Assembly (NCBI GenBank): GCA_039197065.1
Contig: JBCCUL010000012.1
Coordinates: forward strand, 62,001-126,000
DNA: 64,000 nucleotides
Source of the DNA: JANQPX01 sp039197065
GTDB taxonomy: Bacteria > Pseudomonadota > Alphaproteobacteria > Geminicoccales > Geminicoccaceae
Direction: 5' to 3'
The translations under genes were made by a program, and so were the position numbers. Of the stretch, positions 44,450 to 54,028 are shown in pieces (position 1 is the first letter of the stretch; each line of letters begins with the position of its first letter). The notes below the pieces were generated by a model. The model was given only the letters and a program-made list of their open reading frames with translations. It ran no database searches and was not told the origin of the DNA.

Positions 44450-45130
44450 TCACCAAGCCTGTTGTTGTTCGTTTGCGAAGAGCCTTATGACATTATCGGC
44501 CGCCGCCATCGGGATGTCGGGCGGGGATTCTGGGTGATGGTTCGTCTTTGCAAAGGCGCTTTTTGGCAGGGCGGGCAGCACGATAGCATTCGCACAATCG
44601 CGAAGACCGGCGGCATGGCTGAGAGTCGCCTCCGCTACGGCGAAACCTGCCCCACCGATGGTCTCGAACCAGAGGGCGTGCAACAGTGCCTGCTCGTCGA
44701 CCAGTTTGCCGTGGGCGGTGTTGATAAGACAGGCATCAGGCTTCATCTGGTTCAGCCGATGAGCATCGACGATGGTGGCACCGACACCGGGATCACCATG
44801 CAACGACACGATATCCGCTTCGGTGAAGAGGTGGTCGAGGGATGGGCTGATGTCCGCACCGAGCTGCATGGCGATCATACGATCAGCCCCTGAGGCGCCA
44901 TGCACCAGGACACGCATGCCGAAGCCCCTTGAAGCGCGTTTGATCAAGACTTGCGCAGTAGGATCAAAGCCGACGAGGCCGAGTGTCTTGCCGGCGATAG
45001 TCGTTGGTATGACTGGCTCGGCGTCATTGCCGGCATGTCTCGATAAGGTCAGCGCGAGCATCAGCACGGTGTCGGCTGCATGTTCGTCGAACTTGCCGGA
45101 CAGGTGAGTTATAGGCCTCTGCTGCATCAC
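44450..45130 (-). CDS. truncated, catalytically degenerate D-2-hydroxyacid dehydrogenase-like protein
   Basis: A 226-residue protein aligning only with the NAD-binding half of D-2-hydroxyacid dehydrogenases. The N-terminal catalytic lobe is missing. Family landmarks survive (IAGKTLGLVGF, EADIVSLHGDP, MKPDACLINTAHGKLVDEQALLHAL) but key residues do not. GxGxxG reads G54-F-D-P-T-A59, the arginine of NTARG is H140, the glutamate region reads FAVAEAT, and the TPH histidine is replaced by LPALP (185-189). The frame is intact, its ATG overlaps the mtkB stop (ATGA) and it runs directly into ppc. This looks like a retained non-catalytic protein of the serine-cycle operon, perhaps structural or regulatory, rather than a fresh pseudogene. 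Confidence 0.8.
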   Translation of the reverse strand: MMQQRPITHLSGKFDEHAADTVLMLALTLSRHAGNDAEPVIPTTIAGKTLGLVGFDPTAQVLIKRASRGFGMRVLVHGASGADRMIAMQLGADISPSLDHLFTEADIVSLHGDPGVGATIVDAHRLNQMKPDACLINTAHGKLVDEQALLHALWFETIGGAGFAVAEATLSHAAGLRDCANAIVLPALPKSAFAKTNHHPESPPDIPMAAADNVIRLFANEQQQAW

Positions 45131-46017
45131 GCTACCTTTCGCAAGGTCTCGGCGACAGTCTTGCCGATTTCAGAGGGGGTGGGCGAAATTGACGCCCCGA
45201 CGTCTCGTAAGATCTCCACCTTCTCGCTGGCACTTTCGCCGAATGCCGAAATGATTGCGCCGGCATGGCCCATGCGCTTGCCTTTTGGTGCGCTTAGGCC
45301 GGCGACGTAGGCGATAACAGGCTTTTTCATGTGATCCCTGATGAACTCGGCTGCTTCCGCCTCCTGCGGTCCGCCGATCTCGCCGATCATGACGACGGCG
45401 TCGGTATCAGGATCTTCTTCGAAGAGTTCTAGAATATCCTTGAACGAGCTGCCGTTGATCGGATCGCCGCCGATACCGACGCTGGTCGACACGCCGATCC
45501 CAAGTTCCTGCATCTGCGCCGCAGCTTCATAGCCGAGCGTGCCCGAACGGCCGACGATGCCGATGCGACCCTGTTCGTAGATGTGGCCAGGCATAATTCC
45601 GAGGAGTGCCTCTCCCGGGCTGATGATGCCGGCACAGTTCGGACCAATCAGGCGCATGCGCCGTTCTCTTCGGTAACGCCGCATGTAGCGTTTCACCGCC
45701 ATCATATCCTGTGCCGGAATGCCGTCGGTGATCGCGACGCAAAAGCTGATGCCGCTGTCAGCCGCTTCCATGATCGAGTCGGCGGCAAAGGGCGGCGGCA
45801 CCAGAACGATGCTGGTGGTCGCACCCGTCTCCTCAACCGCTTGTTTCATGGTGTCGAAGACCGGCTTGCCGTGAACGGACTGGCCACCTTTGCCGGGAAC
45901 GACGCCGCCGACGATGTTCGTCCCGTAGTCGATCATTTCTTGGGTGTGAAAGGCGCCGATCCGACCGGAGATGCCCTGGACCAGAACGGGTGTCTTGCGA
46001 TCGAGAAGGATGCTCAT
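45127..46017 (-). CDS. mtkB: malate-CoA ligase alpha subunit
   Basis: A 296-residue SucD-type subunit of an ADP-forming acyl-CoA synthetase. The CoA-binding N-terminus is VLVQGISGRIGAFHTQEMIDYGTN; the phosphorylated histidine is H251 in GKRMGHAGAIISAFG. IGPNCAGIISPGEALLGIMPGHIY is conserved. The combination with ppc and malyl-CoA lyase, and the absence of TCA-cycle sucA/sucB/mdh neighbours, identify it as malate thiokinase MtkB rather than succinyl-CoA synthetase. It overlaps mtkA and the dehydrogenase-like gene by four bases on each side. Confidence 0.92.
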   Translation of the reverse strand: MSILLDRKTPVLVQGISGRIGAFHTQEMIDYGTNIVGGVVPGKGGQSVHGKPVFDTMKQAVEETGATTSIVLVPPPFAADSIMEAADSGISFCVAITDGIPAQDMMAVKRYMRRYRRERRMRLIGPNCAGIISPGEALLGIMPGHIYEQGRIGIVGRSGTLGYEAAAQMQELGIGVSTSVGIGGDPINGSSFKDILELFEEDPDTDAVVMIGEIGGPQEAEAAEFIRDHMKKPVIAYVAGLSAPKGKRMGHAGAIISAFGESASEKVEILRDVGASISPTPSEIGKTVAETLRKVA

Positions 46018-47213
46018 GCCTGGGCCCTCATTTTGACGTTGTGTTCGGCGCTCTTATTCCAAGCCTCGACTGCACGCTCCGCTGCTTCCGACAGGGTTAC
46101 GGCGCGAATGATCGGGAGGCCGCTTTTCGCCAGGATCTTTCGGCCTTCTTCGACATGGGTGCCGGCGAGGCGGACGATGACGGGAATGTCGATCGGGTTG
46201 GCCTCGAGCGCCCGAACAATACCCTCGGCGACCCAGTCGCATCGGTTGATGCCGGCAAAGATGTTGACCAGGATCGCTTGAACCTTGTCGTCCGAGCGCA
46301 CCAGACGGAACGCCTTGGCGACCCGCTCGGGGCTGGCGCCGCCGCCGATGTCGAGGAAGTTGGCGGGATTGCCGCCGGCCAGGCGGATCATGTCCATCGT
46401 TGCCATGGCGAGGCCGGCGCCGTTGACGATGCAGCCGATCTCGCCATCGAGGCCGACATAGGCGAGACCACGGTCGGTGGCGTTGGCCTCGCGCGGATCT
46501 TCCTGAGACTTGTCGCGCAGTTCGGAAATTTCCGGCCGGCGGAACATGGCGTTATCGTCAAAGGACATCTTGGCGTCGAGCGCGAGGATCGAGCCATCGG
46601 AAGTCACCACCAGCGGGTTGATCTCGACCATGGTGGCATCGAGATCACGGAAGGCGCGATAGCAGGCCTTGATGTTGGTAACAGCTTCCTGGACATGCGC
46701 TGCGTCGATGCCGAGACCAAACGCGATTTCGCGTGCTTGAAAGTCGCGCATGCCGACGGCAGGCTCGATCGCGGTGCGCAGGATCGACTCGGGCTTGGTG
46801 GCGGCAATCTCTTCGATGTCCATGCCGCCTTCGGCGGAGGCAACCACCATAACGCGCTCGCTGCCGCGATCGAGAACGAAGCCGAGGTAGAGTTCACGTT
46901 CGATCGACGTGGCGCCCTCGACATAGACGCGATAGACGATCTTCCCTTCGGGCCCGGTCTGATGAGTGACCAGGCGCTTGCCGAAGAGCTCGTTCGCAGC
47001 GTCGAACACTTCATGCTCATCATTGCAGAGCTTGATGCCGCCAGCCTTGCCGCGACCACCGGTATGCGCCTGGGCTTTTACCACCCATTTGGATCCACCG
47101 ATTTCCCGTGCACGGTAGGCGGCCTGTTCCGGACTGTAGGCGAGGCCGCCTTGGGGAATGTGAACCCCGAAGCTGGAGAGAATCTCCTTGGCCTGGTATT
47201 CATGGATATCCAT
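46014..47213 (-). CDS. mtkA: malate-CoA ligase beta subunit
   Basis: A 399-residue SucC-type subunit with ATP-grasp fold, starting at ATG 47211-47213, eight bases after GAGAGG (a GTG two codons earlier is possible). It opens with the family motif MDIHEYQAKEILSSFGV, has KAQAHTGGRGKAGGIKLC, EINPLVVTSDGSILALDAKMSFDDNA, and the C-terminal nucleotide/phosphate loop FLDIGGGASPERVAKAF, ILVNIFAGINRCDWVAEGI. With MtkB it makes malyl-CoA from malate, CoA and ATP, which malyl-CoA lyase (downstream on the other strand) then splits. It is the first gene of the minus-strand operon. Confidence 0.93.
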   Translation of the reverse strand: MDIHEYQAKEILSSFGVHIPQGGLAYSPEQAAYRAREIGGSKWVVKAQAHTGGRGKAGGIKLCNDEHEVFDAANELFGKRLVTHQTGPEGKIVYRVYVEGATSIERELYLGFVLDRGSERVMVVASAEGGMDIEEIAATKPESILRTAIEPAVGMRDFQAREIAFGLGIDAAHVQEAVTNIKACYRAFRDLDATMVEINPLVVTSDGSILALDAKMSFDDNAMFRRPEISELRDKSQEDPREANATDRGLAYVGLDGEIGCIVNGAGLAMATMDMIRLAGGNPANFLDIGGGASPERVAKAFRLVRSDDKVQAILVNIFAGINRCDWVAEGIVRALEANPIDIPVIVRLAGTHVEEGRKILAKSGLPIIRAVTLSEAAERAVEAWNKSAEHNVKMRAQA

Positions 47214-47329
47214 TGACACTGCCTCTCGCTGATCGCTCGACGCGTCGACTAGCTATCCGCGTCGGGTGCTGCTTCAATCATTGATGTCAGTTGAGCTTGT
47301 TCGACGATGAGCAACAACACCCATACCAT

Positions 47330-47420
47330 CCACCCTTTCGCTATCTTTCAGGTGGGCTGTTAGCTATCCTTTTAGGTAGTTTTGCGTTTTTTCGAGAAAA
47401 CCACCTATTCGAAAGGGTGG
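47330..47420. promoter_or_regulatory. repeated CCACC/GGTGG dyads in the mtkA-luxR divergent region
   Basis: Two dyads occur: CCACC-N16-GGTGG (47330-47355) and CCACC-N10-GGTGG (47401-47420). The outer arms also form a perfect 11-base inverted repeat, CCACCCTTTCG (47330-47340) with CGAAAGGGTGG (47410-47420). They lie in the 233-base gap between mtkA and the LuxR-family gene, with the right arm 26 bases from the regulator start. They are good candidate operators for that regulator or a serine-cycle regulator. Confidence 0.45.
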
Positions 47421-47446
47421 GAAAACGATCAAGGGGCGGGGAAGGC

Positions 47447-48085
47447 ATGCAGACGGCCGAGCAATCCAAAAAAGCGATACCGGTCGGCCTAGCCGAGGCC
47501 AATCCCCTGATGCTCGGGGCCCTATCCGAATTCTTCGACCGTGATCCACGTTTCAGCCTGGTCTTCACGGTTCGGTCCGCCGAAGGTTTTCTTGAAGTCG
47601 CTCTTCGCACTGATGTCGAGGTCAGCGTGATCGACTGGGGGCTGCCTTCGCTTGGCGGTCGGCAACTGTTGGAGATCTTGCGGGCCCAGCAAAAGGTGCC
47701 ACGGATCATCGTCTACGCCGACGGCGAGCGAAACGACATCGCGCGTGCTGCGATGGCAGCGGGGGCAGCAGGATTTTGCGCGCGAACGGAAAAGCCGGAG
47801 CGGCTCTTGGAGATCGCCGCCGAAGTCGCCAAGGGGCAGATGGTCTTTCCGTTCTTGGATGTGCGCGCGCTCAGCGCCGATCCGATCGATACCCTTACAG
47901 CGAGGGAGCGTCATCTTCTCGAACGTCTGGCCACGGGGCTCAGCAACAAGGCGCTCGCCGGCGAACTCGACGTCTCCATCAACACGATCAAGTTTCACCT
48001 GCGAAACCTCTACGAGAAGCTCTCGGTCAGTAGCCGAACACAAGCGATCGCCATCTATTTTTCTCGCCGCAGTGATGATCGGTAG
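47447..48085 (+). CDS. LuxR-family response regulator (NarL-like)
   Basis: The ATG at 47447, close after GGGGAAGG, gives 212 residues; the frame is open upstream but that part is not conserved-looking. The receiver domain keeps the phospho-acceptor D63 in VSVIDWGLPSLGG, but its acidic pocket reads LAEANPLM instead of two aspartates. The C-terminal HTH (about 150-205) is LTARERHLLERLATGLSNKALAGELDVS and TIKFHLRNLYEKLSV, typical of the LuxR/FixJ class. It lies between the divergent mtkA operon and malyl-CoA lyase, so control of the serine-cycle genes is likely by position. Confidence 0.88.
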   Translation: MQTAEQSKKAIPVGLAEANPLMLGALSEFFDRDPRFSLVFTVRSAEGFLEVALRTDVEVSVIDWGLPSLGGRQLLEILRAQQKVPRIIVYADGERNDIARAAMAAGAAGFCARTEKPERLLEIAAEVAKGQMVFPFLDVRALSADPIDTLTARERHLLERLATGLSNKALAGELDVSINTIKFHLRNLYEKLSVSSRTQAIAIYFSRRSDDR

Positions 48086-48220
48086 CCCCGGTTTTCAAGG
48101 CTGGATGACGATGGAAGTCGGGCGATTTTGCCTAACGGCCTTGCATTTAGCTTAGGAGCAACAAGCTTCTATCAAGCGACCTGAAGATGAGGCCAACGAA
48201 GTTTCCGGGGGGATAAGCAG

Positions 48221-49210
48221 ATGAGCTTTCACAGCATCGAAGCGGCGCCAGCGCGCATCAATCGGAGTGAACTCGCGGTGCCGGGAAGTCAGCCCCAGCT
48301 CTTTGAGAAGGCGGCAAAATCAGATGCTGATATCGTTTTTCTCGACCTGGAAGATGCCGTTGCTCCCGACGACAAGCCGCAGGCCCGCAAGAACATCATC
48401 GAGGCGCTGAACGATATCGATTGGGGTCGGAAATCAATGTCCGTGCGCATCAACGGCCTTGATACTCATTACATGTATCGGGACGTGGTTGATGTGATCG
48501 AGCAGGCGGGAAAGCACCTCGATTTGATCATGATTCCGAAGGTGGGCACAGCCGCCGACGTCTATGCGCTCGATATGATGGTGACCCAGATCGAGGACGC
48601 GATGGGCTTCGATAAACGCATCGGCTTCGAGCACATCATCGAAACGGCGCTCGGCATGCAAAACGTCGCCGAGATCGCCGGCGCCAGCAAGCGGAACGAG
48701 TCCCTCCATTTCGGCGTTGCCGACTACGCCGCATCGACCCGTGCACGCACCACCAATATCGGCGGCGCCAATCCTGACTATGCCGTCCTTACGGACGCCA
48801 ACCCAGAAATCGACGCTGGTGCTCGCAGCACCCATTGGGGTGACATGTGGCATTACCCGCTGGCGCGCATGGTGGTCGCGGCGCGGGCGAATGGTCTTCG
48901 ACCCATCGACGGTCCGTTCGGCGATTTCTCCGACCCCGAAGGTTACCGTGCTGCTGCCAAACGGGCCGCTGTTCTCGGCTGCGAGGGCAAATGGGCAATC
49001 CACCCGAGCCAGATCGATCTCGCCAACGAGGTCAACAGCCCGAGCATGGAGGAGGTCACGCGCGCGCGGCGGATCCTGGAGGCGATGGCGGAAGCTGAGA
49101 AGGCTGGTAAGGGTGCCGTCTCGCTCGATGGCCGTCTCATTGACTATGCCTCGATCCGTCAGGCAGAGGTCCTGGTGCAGAAGGCCGATCAGCTCGGCAT
49201 GACCGGTTAG
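48221..49210 (+). CDS. mclA: L-malyl-CoA/beta-methylmalyl-CoA lyase
   Basis: A 329-residue TIM-barrel lyase of the HpcH/HpaI-CitE family. It reads NRSELAVPGSQPQLFEKAAKS, VFLDLEDAVAPDDKPQAR (metal-binding acidic residues), RINGLDTHYMYRDVV, IMIPKVGTAADVYALD, and the C-terminal GCEGKWAIHPSQIDLANEV. Malyl-CoA lyase splits malyl-CoA to glyoxylate and acetyl-CoA, the last step of the serine cycle (and also used in the ethylmalonyl-CoA pathway). GGGGGG lies seven bases before the ATG. Divergence from mtkAB with a regulator between completes the locus. Confidence 0.93.
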   Translation: MSFHSIEAAPARINRSELAVPGSQPQLFEKAAKSDADIVFLDLEDAVAPDDKPQARKNIIEALNDIDWGRKSMSVRINGLDTHYMYRDVVDVIEQAGKHLDLIMIPKVGTAADVYALDMMVTQIEDAMGFDKRIGFEHIIETALGMQNVAEIAGASKRNESLHFGVADYAASTRARTTNIGGANPDYAVLTDANPEIDAGARSTHWGDMWHYPLARMVVAARANGLRPIDGPFGDFSDPEGYRAAAKRAAVLGCEGKWAIHPSQIDLANEVNSPSMEEVTRARRILEAMAEAEKAGKGAVSLDGRLIDYASIRQAEVLVQKADQLGMTG

Positions 49211-49244
49211 GCAGTTGGTTGGGCGAGGAAGCTGCCTGTAGCCG

Positions 49245-49264
49245 CTGCTGAAACAGCAGTTTCA
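49245..49264 (+). terminator. small hairpin between convergent mclA and creatininase-family genes
   Basis: CTGCTG-AAA-CAGCAG (49245-49259) overlaps TGAAAC-AGCA-GTTTCA (49249-49264), giving two alternative short hairpins about 35 bases after the mclA stop, in the 99-base convergent gap. No T-run follows, so it is only a weak terminator candidate. Confidence 0.25.
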
Positions 49265-49309
49265 AGTAATTTCGGGCATGCGCAAGGAACGGGCGATTTA
49301 CGCCTTCCT

Positions 49310-50074
49310 TTACCAGAAGCCCTCGTCGAGGAGCTTGGCGGCGACGCATGTAGCTGCCGTAATAAGAAGCTTCTCGCCCTTTTCCGCACTGGCCGCTCGG
49401 GGATCGCCGAGTGCGCCTGACGGTGTCCGATCGGCAAAGCTTCGCCAGCGGTAGGAACGATCATCGATGGCGCCGGCTTCATCCCTGGGATCGGGGCAGG
49501 CGGCTTGGTCGAACTGGCTCGGATCGACTAGATCTGGAGCGATCGCCATCATCATCGAAGTCTCGGCTTCGCAGGCATGGCGAATGCCCTTTTGCCGTTC
49601 CAGATGCGCGCCCAAATCTTTCGCGCCAAGCGTCCAATAGGTGGCGGTCACCAGCTTCATGCCGAGCTCACGGGTCAGTTCTTCGACCACCGTCTGAAGG
49701 GCGGCGATATTGCCGCCATGGGCATTCATCAGAAACACCTTGTCGAAGCCGTGACGATGGAGCGAGCGCACCACGCCGCCGATCACGCTAAGAAAACTCG
49801 GGAAGTCGAGGGTGAACGTGCCGCCCAGTCTCATGTGATGCTCGGAGAGGCCCGTCCAGATGCACTCCGTTACCAGGCAGGGCGTGGTTTCGGCGATGAT
49901 CGCAGCACTGCGCGCAGCCACCTCGCGCGCCAGCATGGTGTCGGTGATGACGGGAAGATGCGGCCCGTGTTGCTCGATCGAGGCGACCGGGACGATGACG
50001 ATGGTCTCTGGCGTCGCCAGCTCTTTCAGCTCCGGCCAGCGAAGCTCTGACCAATGGACGGATCGTTGCTGCAT
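49310..50074 (-). CDS. creatininase family protein
   Basis: A 254-residue amidohydrolase of the creatininase fold. The metal-site motif is PVASIEQHGPHLPVITDTML (E34, H36, D45), followed by HHMRLGGTFTLDF, FLMNAHGGNIAALQTVVEEL and the glutamate in RHACEAETSMMMAI. Members include creatinine amidohydrolase and the mycofactocin peptide-maturation peptidase, so the substrate must be judged by context. Here it sits downstream of an N-formylglutamate amidohydrolase-like gene and a peptide ABC transporter, which suggests hydrolysis of a cyclic or N-blocked amide. Confidence 0.88.
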   Translation of the reverse strand: MQQRSVHWSELRWPELKELATPETIVIVPVASIEQHGPHLPVITDTMLAREVAARSAAIIAETTPCLVTECIWTGLSEHHMRLGGTFTLDFPSFLSVIGGVVRSLHRHGFDKVFLMNAHGGNIAALQTVVEELTRELGMKLVTATYWTLGAKDLGAHLERQKGIRHACEAETSMMMAIAPDLVDPSQFDQAACPDPRDEAGAIDDRSYRWRSFADRTPSGALGDPRAASAEKGEKLLITAATCVAAKLLDEGFW

Positions 50075-50097
50075 GACAATTTCCCCCGGTTGATTTC

Positions 50098-50976
50098 CTA
50101 ACCTGGCAGGTCCAGCCGCTTCAGATGGCTTACAAGGCCCGTGAGTTTGTCCTTGAGCAGCGCAAAGCCACCGGTTTTCGAGAGTGTCGTCTCGTCCATG
50201 TAGAGCGCGCGATTGATCTCTATCTGCAGCGAGTGCCTGTCCTCCGCAGGACGCCCGTGGCGGCGGACGATTTCAGCTCCCTTGAAGAGCGTGTTGACCT
50301 CGACCTGGTAGCCTTGGCTCTGAAGATAAACCCGTGCGGCGTCGACCATCATCGGCGTGCAGGACGTTCCTTCACGATCGCTCAGGATGAAGTCTGGACG
50401 CTTCACGCCAGCACCTTCTTCATGCATGCGGTGCGAGACCGACTGCATGGAATGGCAATCGAGATGGAGGGTGTAGCCATGGCGAGCATGCGCGCGATCA
50501 ATCAGTGCTGCCAGCACCTGGTGATAGGGGTGATAGCAGCGCTCGATCCGGCCTTTGATAGCGTCACGAGTGAGCGGCGCGTCGTAGAGCGGCTCGGCGC
50601 TCGGTGGCACGTTCGTCCAGACTAGGCCCTTGCCCAGCTGCGCCTTGGCGCTGGGCGCCAGATCCGTATCCCAGCCATCGGCAATCGTTGCAGGATCAAG
50701 GTCGTCGACGGCGCGATTGACGTCGAGATAGATGCGCGGGAACTGTGCGCGCAGCAGCGGGACACCAAGAGAAGGTGCATTGTCGAAAAGCTGATCGACA
50801 TAGCGGTCGGCAGCATGCAGCCATGCAGACTTTGGCACGGCCTGCTGAAAGTCGTCGGGGGTTACTTCGCCGGAATGCGGCGAGTCTAGCACCAGCGGAC
50901 TCAGCTCGTCGACGGCGTCGAGCACGTCGAGGATGCCGGGAATCGACAGGTCGGACTCACTCACCATGTCGAACAA
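50098..50976 (-). CDS. N-formylglutamate amidohydrolase family protein
   Basis: A 292-residue protein of the HutG-type/FGase family. Signatures are PLVLDSPHSGEVTPDDF near the N-terminus, AADRYVDQLFDNAPSLGVPLLRA, YLDVNRAVDDLDPATI, TLHLDCHSMQS (metal-site histidine) and RHGRPAEDRHSLQIEINRALYMDE. True enzymes deformylate N-formylglutamate in histidine breakdown, but no other hut gene is nearby. It follows the ABC ATPase gene after a 132-base gap and precedes the creatininase-family gene by 23 bases, so it probably belongs to the same catabolic locus. Confidence 0.88.
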   Translation of the reverse strand: MFDMVSESDLSIPGILDVLDAVDELSPLVLDSPHSGEVTPDDFQQAVPKSAWLHAADRYVDQLFDNAPSLGVPLLRAQFPRIYLDVNRAVDDLDPATIADGWDTDLAPSAKAQLGKGLVWTNVPPSAEPLYDAPLTRDAIKGRIERCYHPYHQVLAALIDRAHARHGYTLHLDCHSMQSVSHRMHEEGAGVKRPDFILSDREGTSCTPMMVDAARVYLQSQGYQVEVNTLFKGAEIVRRHGRPAEDRHSLQIEINRALYMDETTLSKTGGFALLKDKLTGLVSHLKRLDLPG

Positions 50977-51108
50977 TGGGCGGCATCCCCACCTGTAGCC
51001 GCATCGCGGTGAAGGTCGGGCCCGTCATGCCGGATCTTCGAAGCTTCGCTCCTGCAGACCGGGACATACCGTCGATCCAGGCAGAGGCGATCCGATTCCC
51101 TAAGGTGG

Positions 51109-52103
51109 TCACACCACATCGTTCAGATGACAGGCGGAGAGATGGCCGGGGCTAACGGTCTTGAGGACTGGGCGTTCGGTTCGGCAGCGGTCCACCGCAC
51201 GGGGGCAGCGGGGGTGGAAGTGGCAGCCGCCGGGTGGGTCGAGGGGGGATGGGATTTCGCCTTTGATGGGCTGGAAGCGTCGTTTGCGCGAGTCGATCCT
51301 CGGGATCTCGGCGAGCAGCGCCTGGGTGTAGGGGTGGTTCGGTTTGTCGAACAGCTCATCGGTCTGTGACATTTCGACGATGCGGCCGAGATACATGACG
51401 GCGACCCGATCGGCGAGATGTTCGACAACGCTCAGATCGTGGCTGATGAAGAGATAGGTGAGCCCAAGATCCTTTCGCAGCTCCATAAACAAGTTGAGAA
51501 CTTGGGCTTGGATCGAGACGTCGAGCGCGGCGACGGCTTCGTCGCACACCAGGAAATCCGGTTTGACCGCAAGGGCGCGGGCGATGCCGATGCGCTGGCG
51601 CTGGCCGCCGGAAAACTGGTGGGGGTAGCGGCGCTTGTAGGTGGGATCGAGGCCGACGCGCAGGAGAAGCTGATCGACATAGTCGTCCAGGTCAGCAGCG
51701 CTGACTTGCCCATGCACGCGCGGCGCTTCGCCAATGATTTCCCGCACGCGAAACCTCGGGTTCAAGGACGACATGGGGTCTTGGAAGATCATCTGGACCT
51801 TGGTCGCGAACGCCTTCGCCTCGTCACCCTGGAGTTCGCTGACCTCTCGGCCGCGATAGTGCAGCGTCCCGCCGCTCGGCGGGTGGATGCCGGCGACGAC
51901 GCGGCCGAGGGTCGACTTGCCGCAGCCGGATTCGCCCACGAGACCGACGACCTCGCCTTCGCCGACCTCCAGGCTGACGCCGTCCACGGCGTGAACGACT
52001 TCTTCACGCCGATTGCCACCCATGGCGTTGACCAGCTTCTCGGCGACGTCGAGGCGCTTGACGAATTTCTTGTCGATGCGCTCAAGGGCGATGATGGGAT
52101 CGG

Positions 52104-52107
<4 letters not shown>
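51109..52107 (-). CDS. ABC transporter ATP-binding protein, OppF/DppF type
   Basis: A 332-residue ABC ATPase with Walker A GLVGESGCGKSTLGR, the Q-loop in MIFQDPMSSLNPRFRV, signature FSGGQRQRIGIARAL and Walker B FLVCDEAVAALDVS. The usual DEPVSALDVS has alanine in place of proline. The C-terminal oligopeptide domain has the cysteine-containing LDPPGGCHFHPRCPRAVDRC motif typical of Dpp/Opp ATPases. Its start overlaps the stop of the second ATPase gene by four bases. It is the last of the five transporter genes. Confidence 0.93.
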
Positions 52108-53095
<988 letters not shown>

Positions 53096-53099
<4 letters not shown>

Positions 53100-54028
53100 C
53101 GCTGCAGCCTCGGGTTCAGGACGTCGCGCAGCTGATCACCGACCAGATTGATGGAGACGATGGTCAAGAGCAGTGCGACACCAGGAAAGACAGCGATCCA
53201 GTAGCGGCCGGAGAGCATGTATTCGAAGCCGTTGGCGATCAGGAGGCCGAGCGACGGTTCGGTCTGCGGGAGGCCGACGCCGAGAAAAGAGAGGGTTGCC
53301 TCGAGGGCGATCGCGTGCGCCGTCTGCACCGTGCCGACCACGATCAGCGGCGGCAGACAGTTCGGGAGGATGTGGCGGAACAGGATGCGGCTGTGGGAAA
53401 GGCCGAGACAGGCTGCCGCTTCGACATAGTCCTTGCTGCGCTCGACCAGGGCGGAGCCGCGCACGGTGCGGGCGTAATAGGCCCACTGCGCCACGATCAG
53501 CGCGATGATGATCTTGTCGATACCCTTGCCGAGGATCGCCAACAGCATAAGGGCGACCAGGACGGCGGGAAAAGAGAGCTGCAAGTCGACCACGCGCATG
53601 ATCAGCGCGTCCGTACGGCCACCGGCATAGGCTGCGACAAGGCCCACCACCATGCCGACAAGGAGCGCGATGAAGCCGCTCATCACACCGACCGTAAGCG
53701 AGATACGCAGGCCGTAGAGGATGGCGGACCAAAGATCGCGCCCGGCGCCGTCAGTGCCGAGCCAGAAGGTGTAGCCGTCCATCGAGACCTCGCCGGGAGG
53801 CAGGCGCGAATCGAGCACGCTCACCTGGCCGAGATCATAGGGATCCTGCGGCGCGATCCAGGGGGCGAAGAGCGCTGCCAGCATGATCAGGACAATGGCG
53901 ATCAGACCGAGCGTCGCGATCTTGCTCTCGAAAAAATCGCTCCAAAAGCGGCTGAACGGACTGTCCGACGGCGCTGCTGCTTCCGTCGTTTCGGTCGCCA
54001 TCGGCGGCTTATCGAGAACAGCCTTCAT
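53096..54028 (-). CDS. ABC transporter permease, DppC/OppC type
   Basis: A 310-residue membrane protein with an N-terminal cytoplasmic segment, a first TM (about 40-60: ATLGLIAIVLIMLAALFAPWIA), the periplasmic LGTDGAGRDLWSAILYGLRISL motif characteristic of OppC/DppC, and five further TM segments. The EAA loop for ATPase contact is near AAACLGLSHSRILFRHILPNC. The ATG overlaps the upstream DppB-type permease stop by four bases. Confidence 0.94.

Noticed and set aside
45990..47216. 408-codon plus-strand frame opposite mtkA
   Set aside because: Exact antisense of a clear SucC-type gene; no domain recognised.
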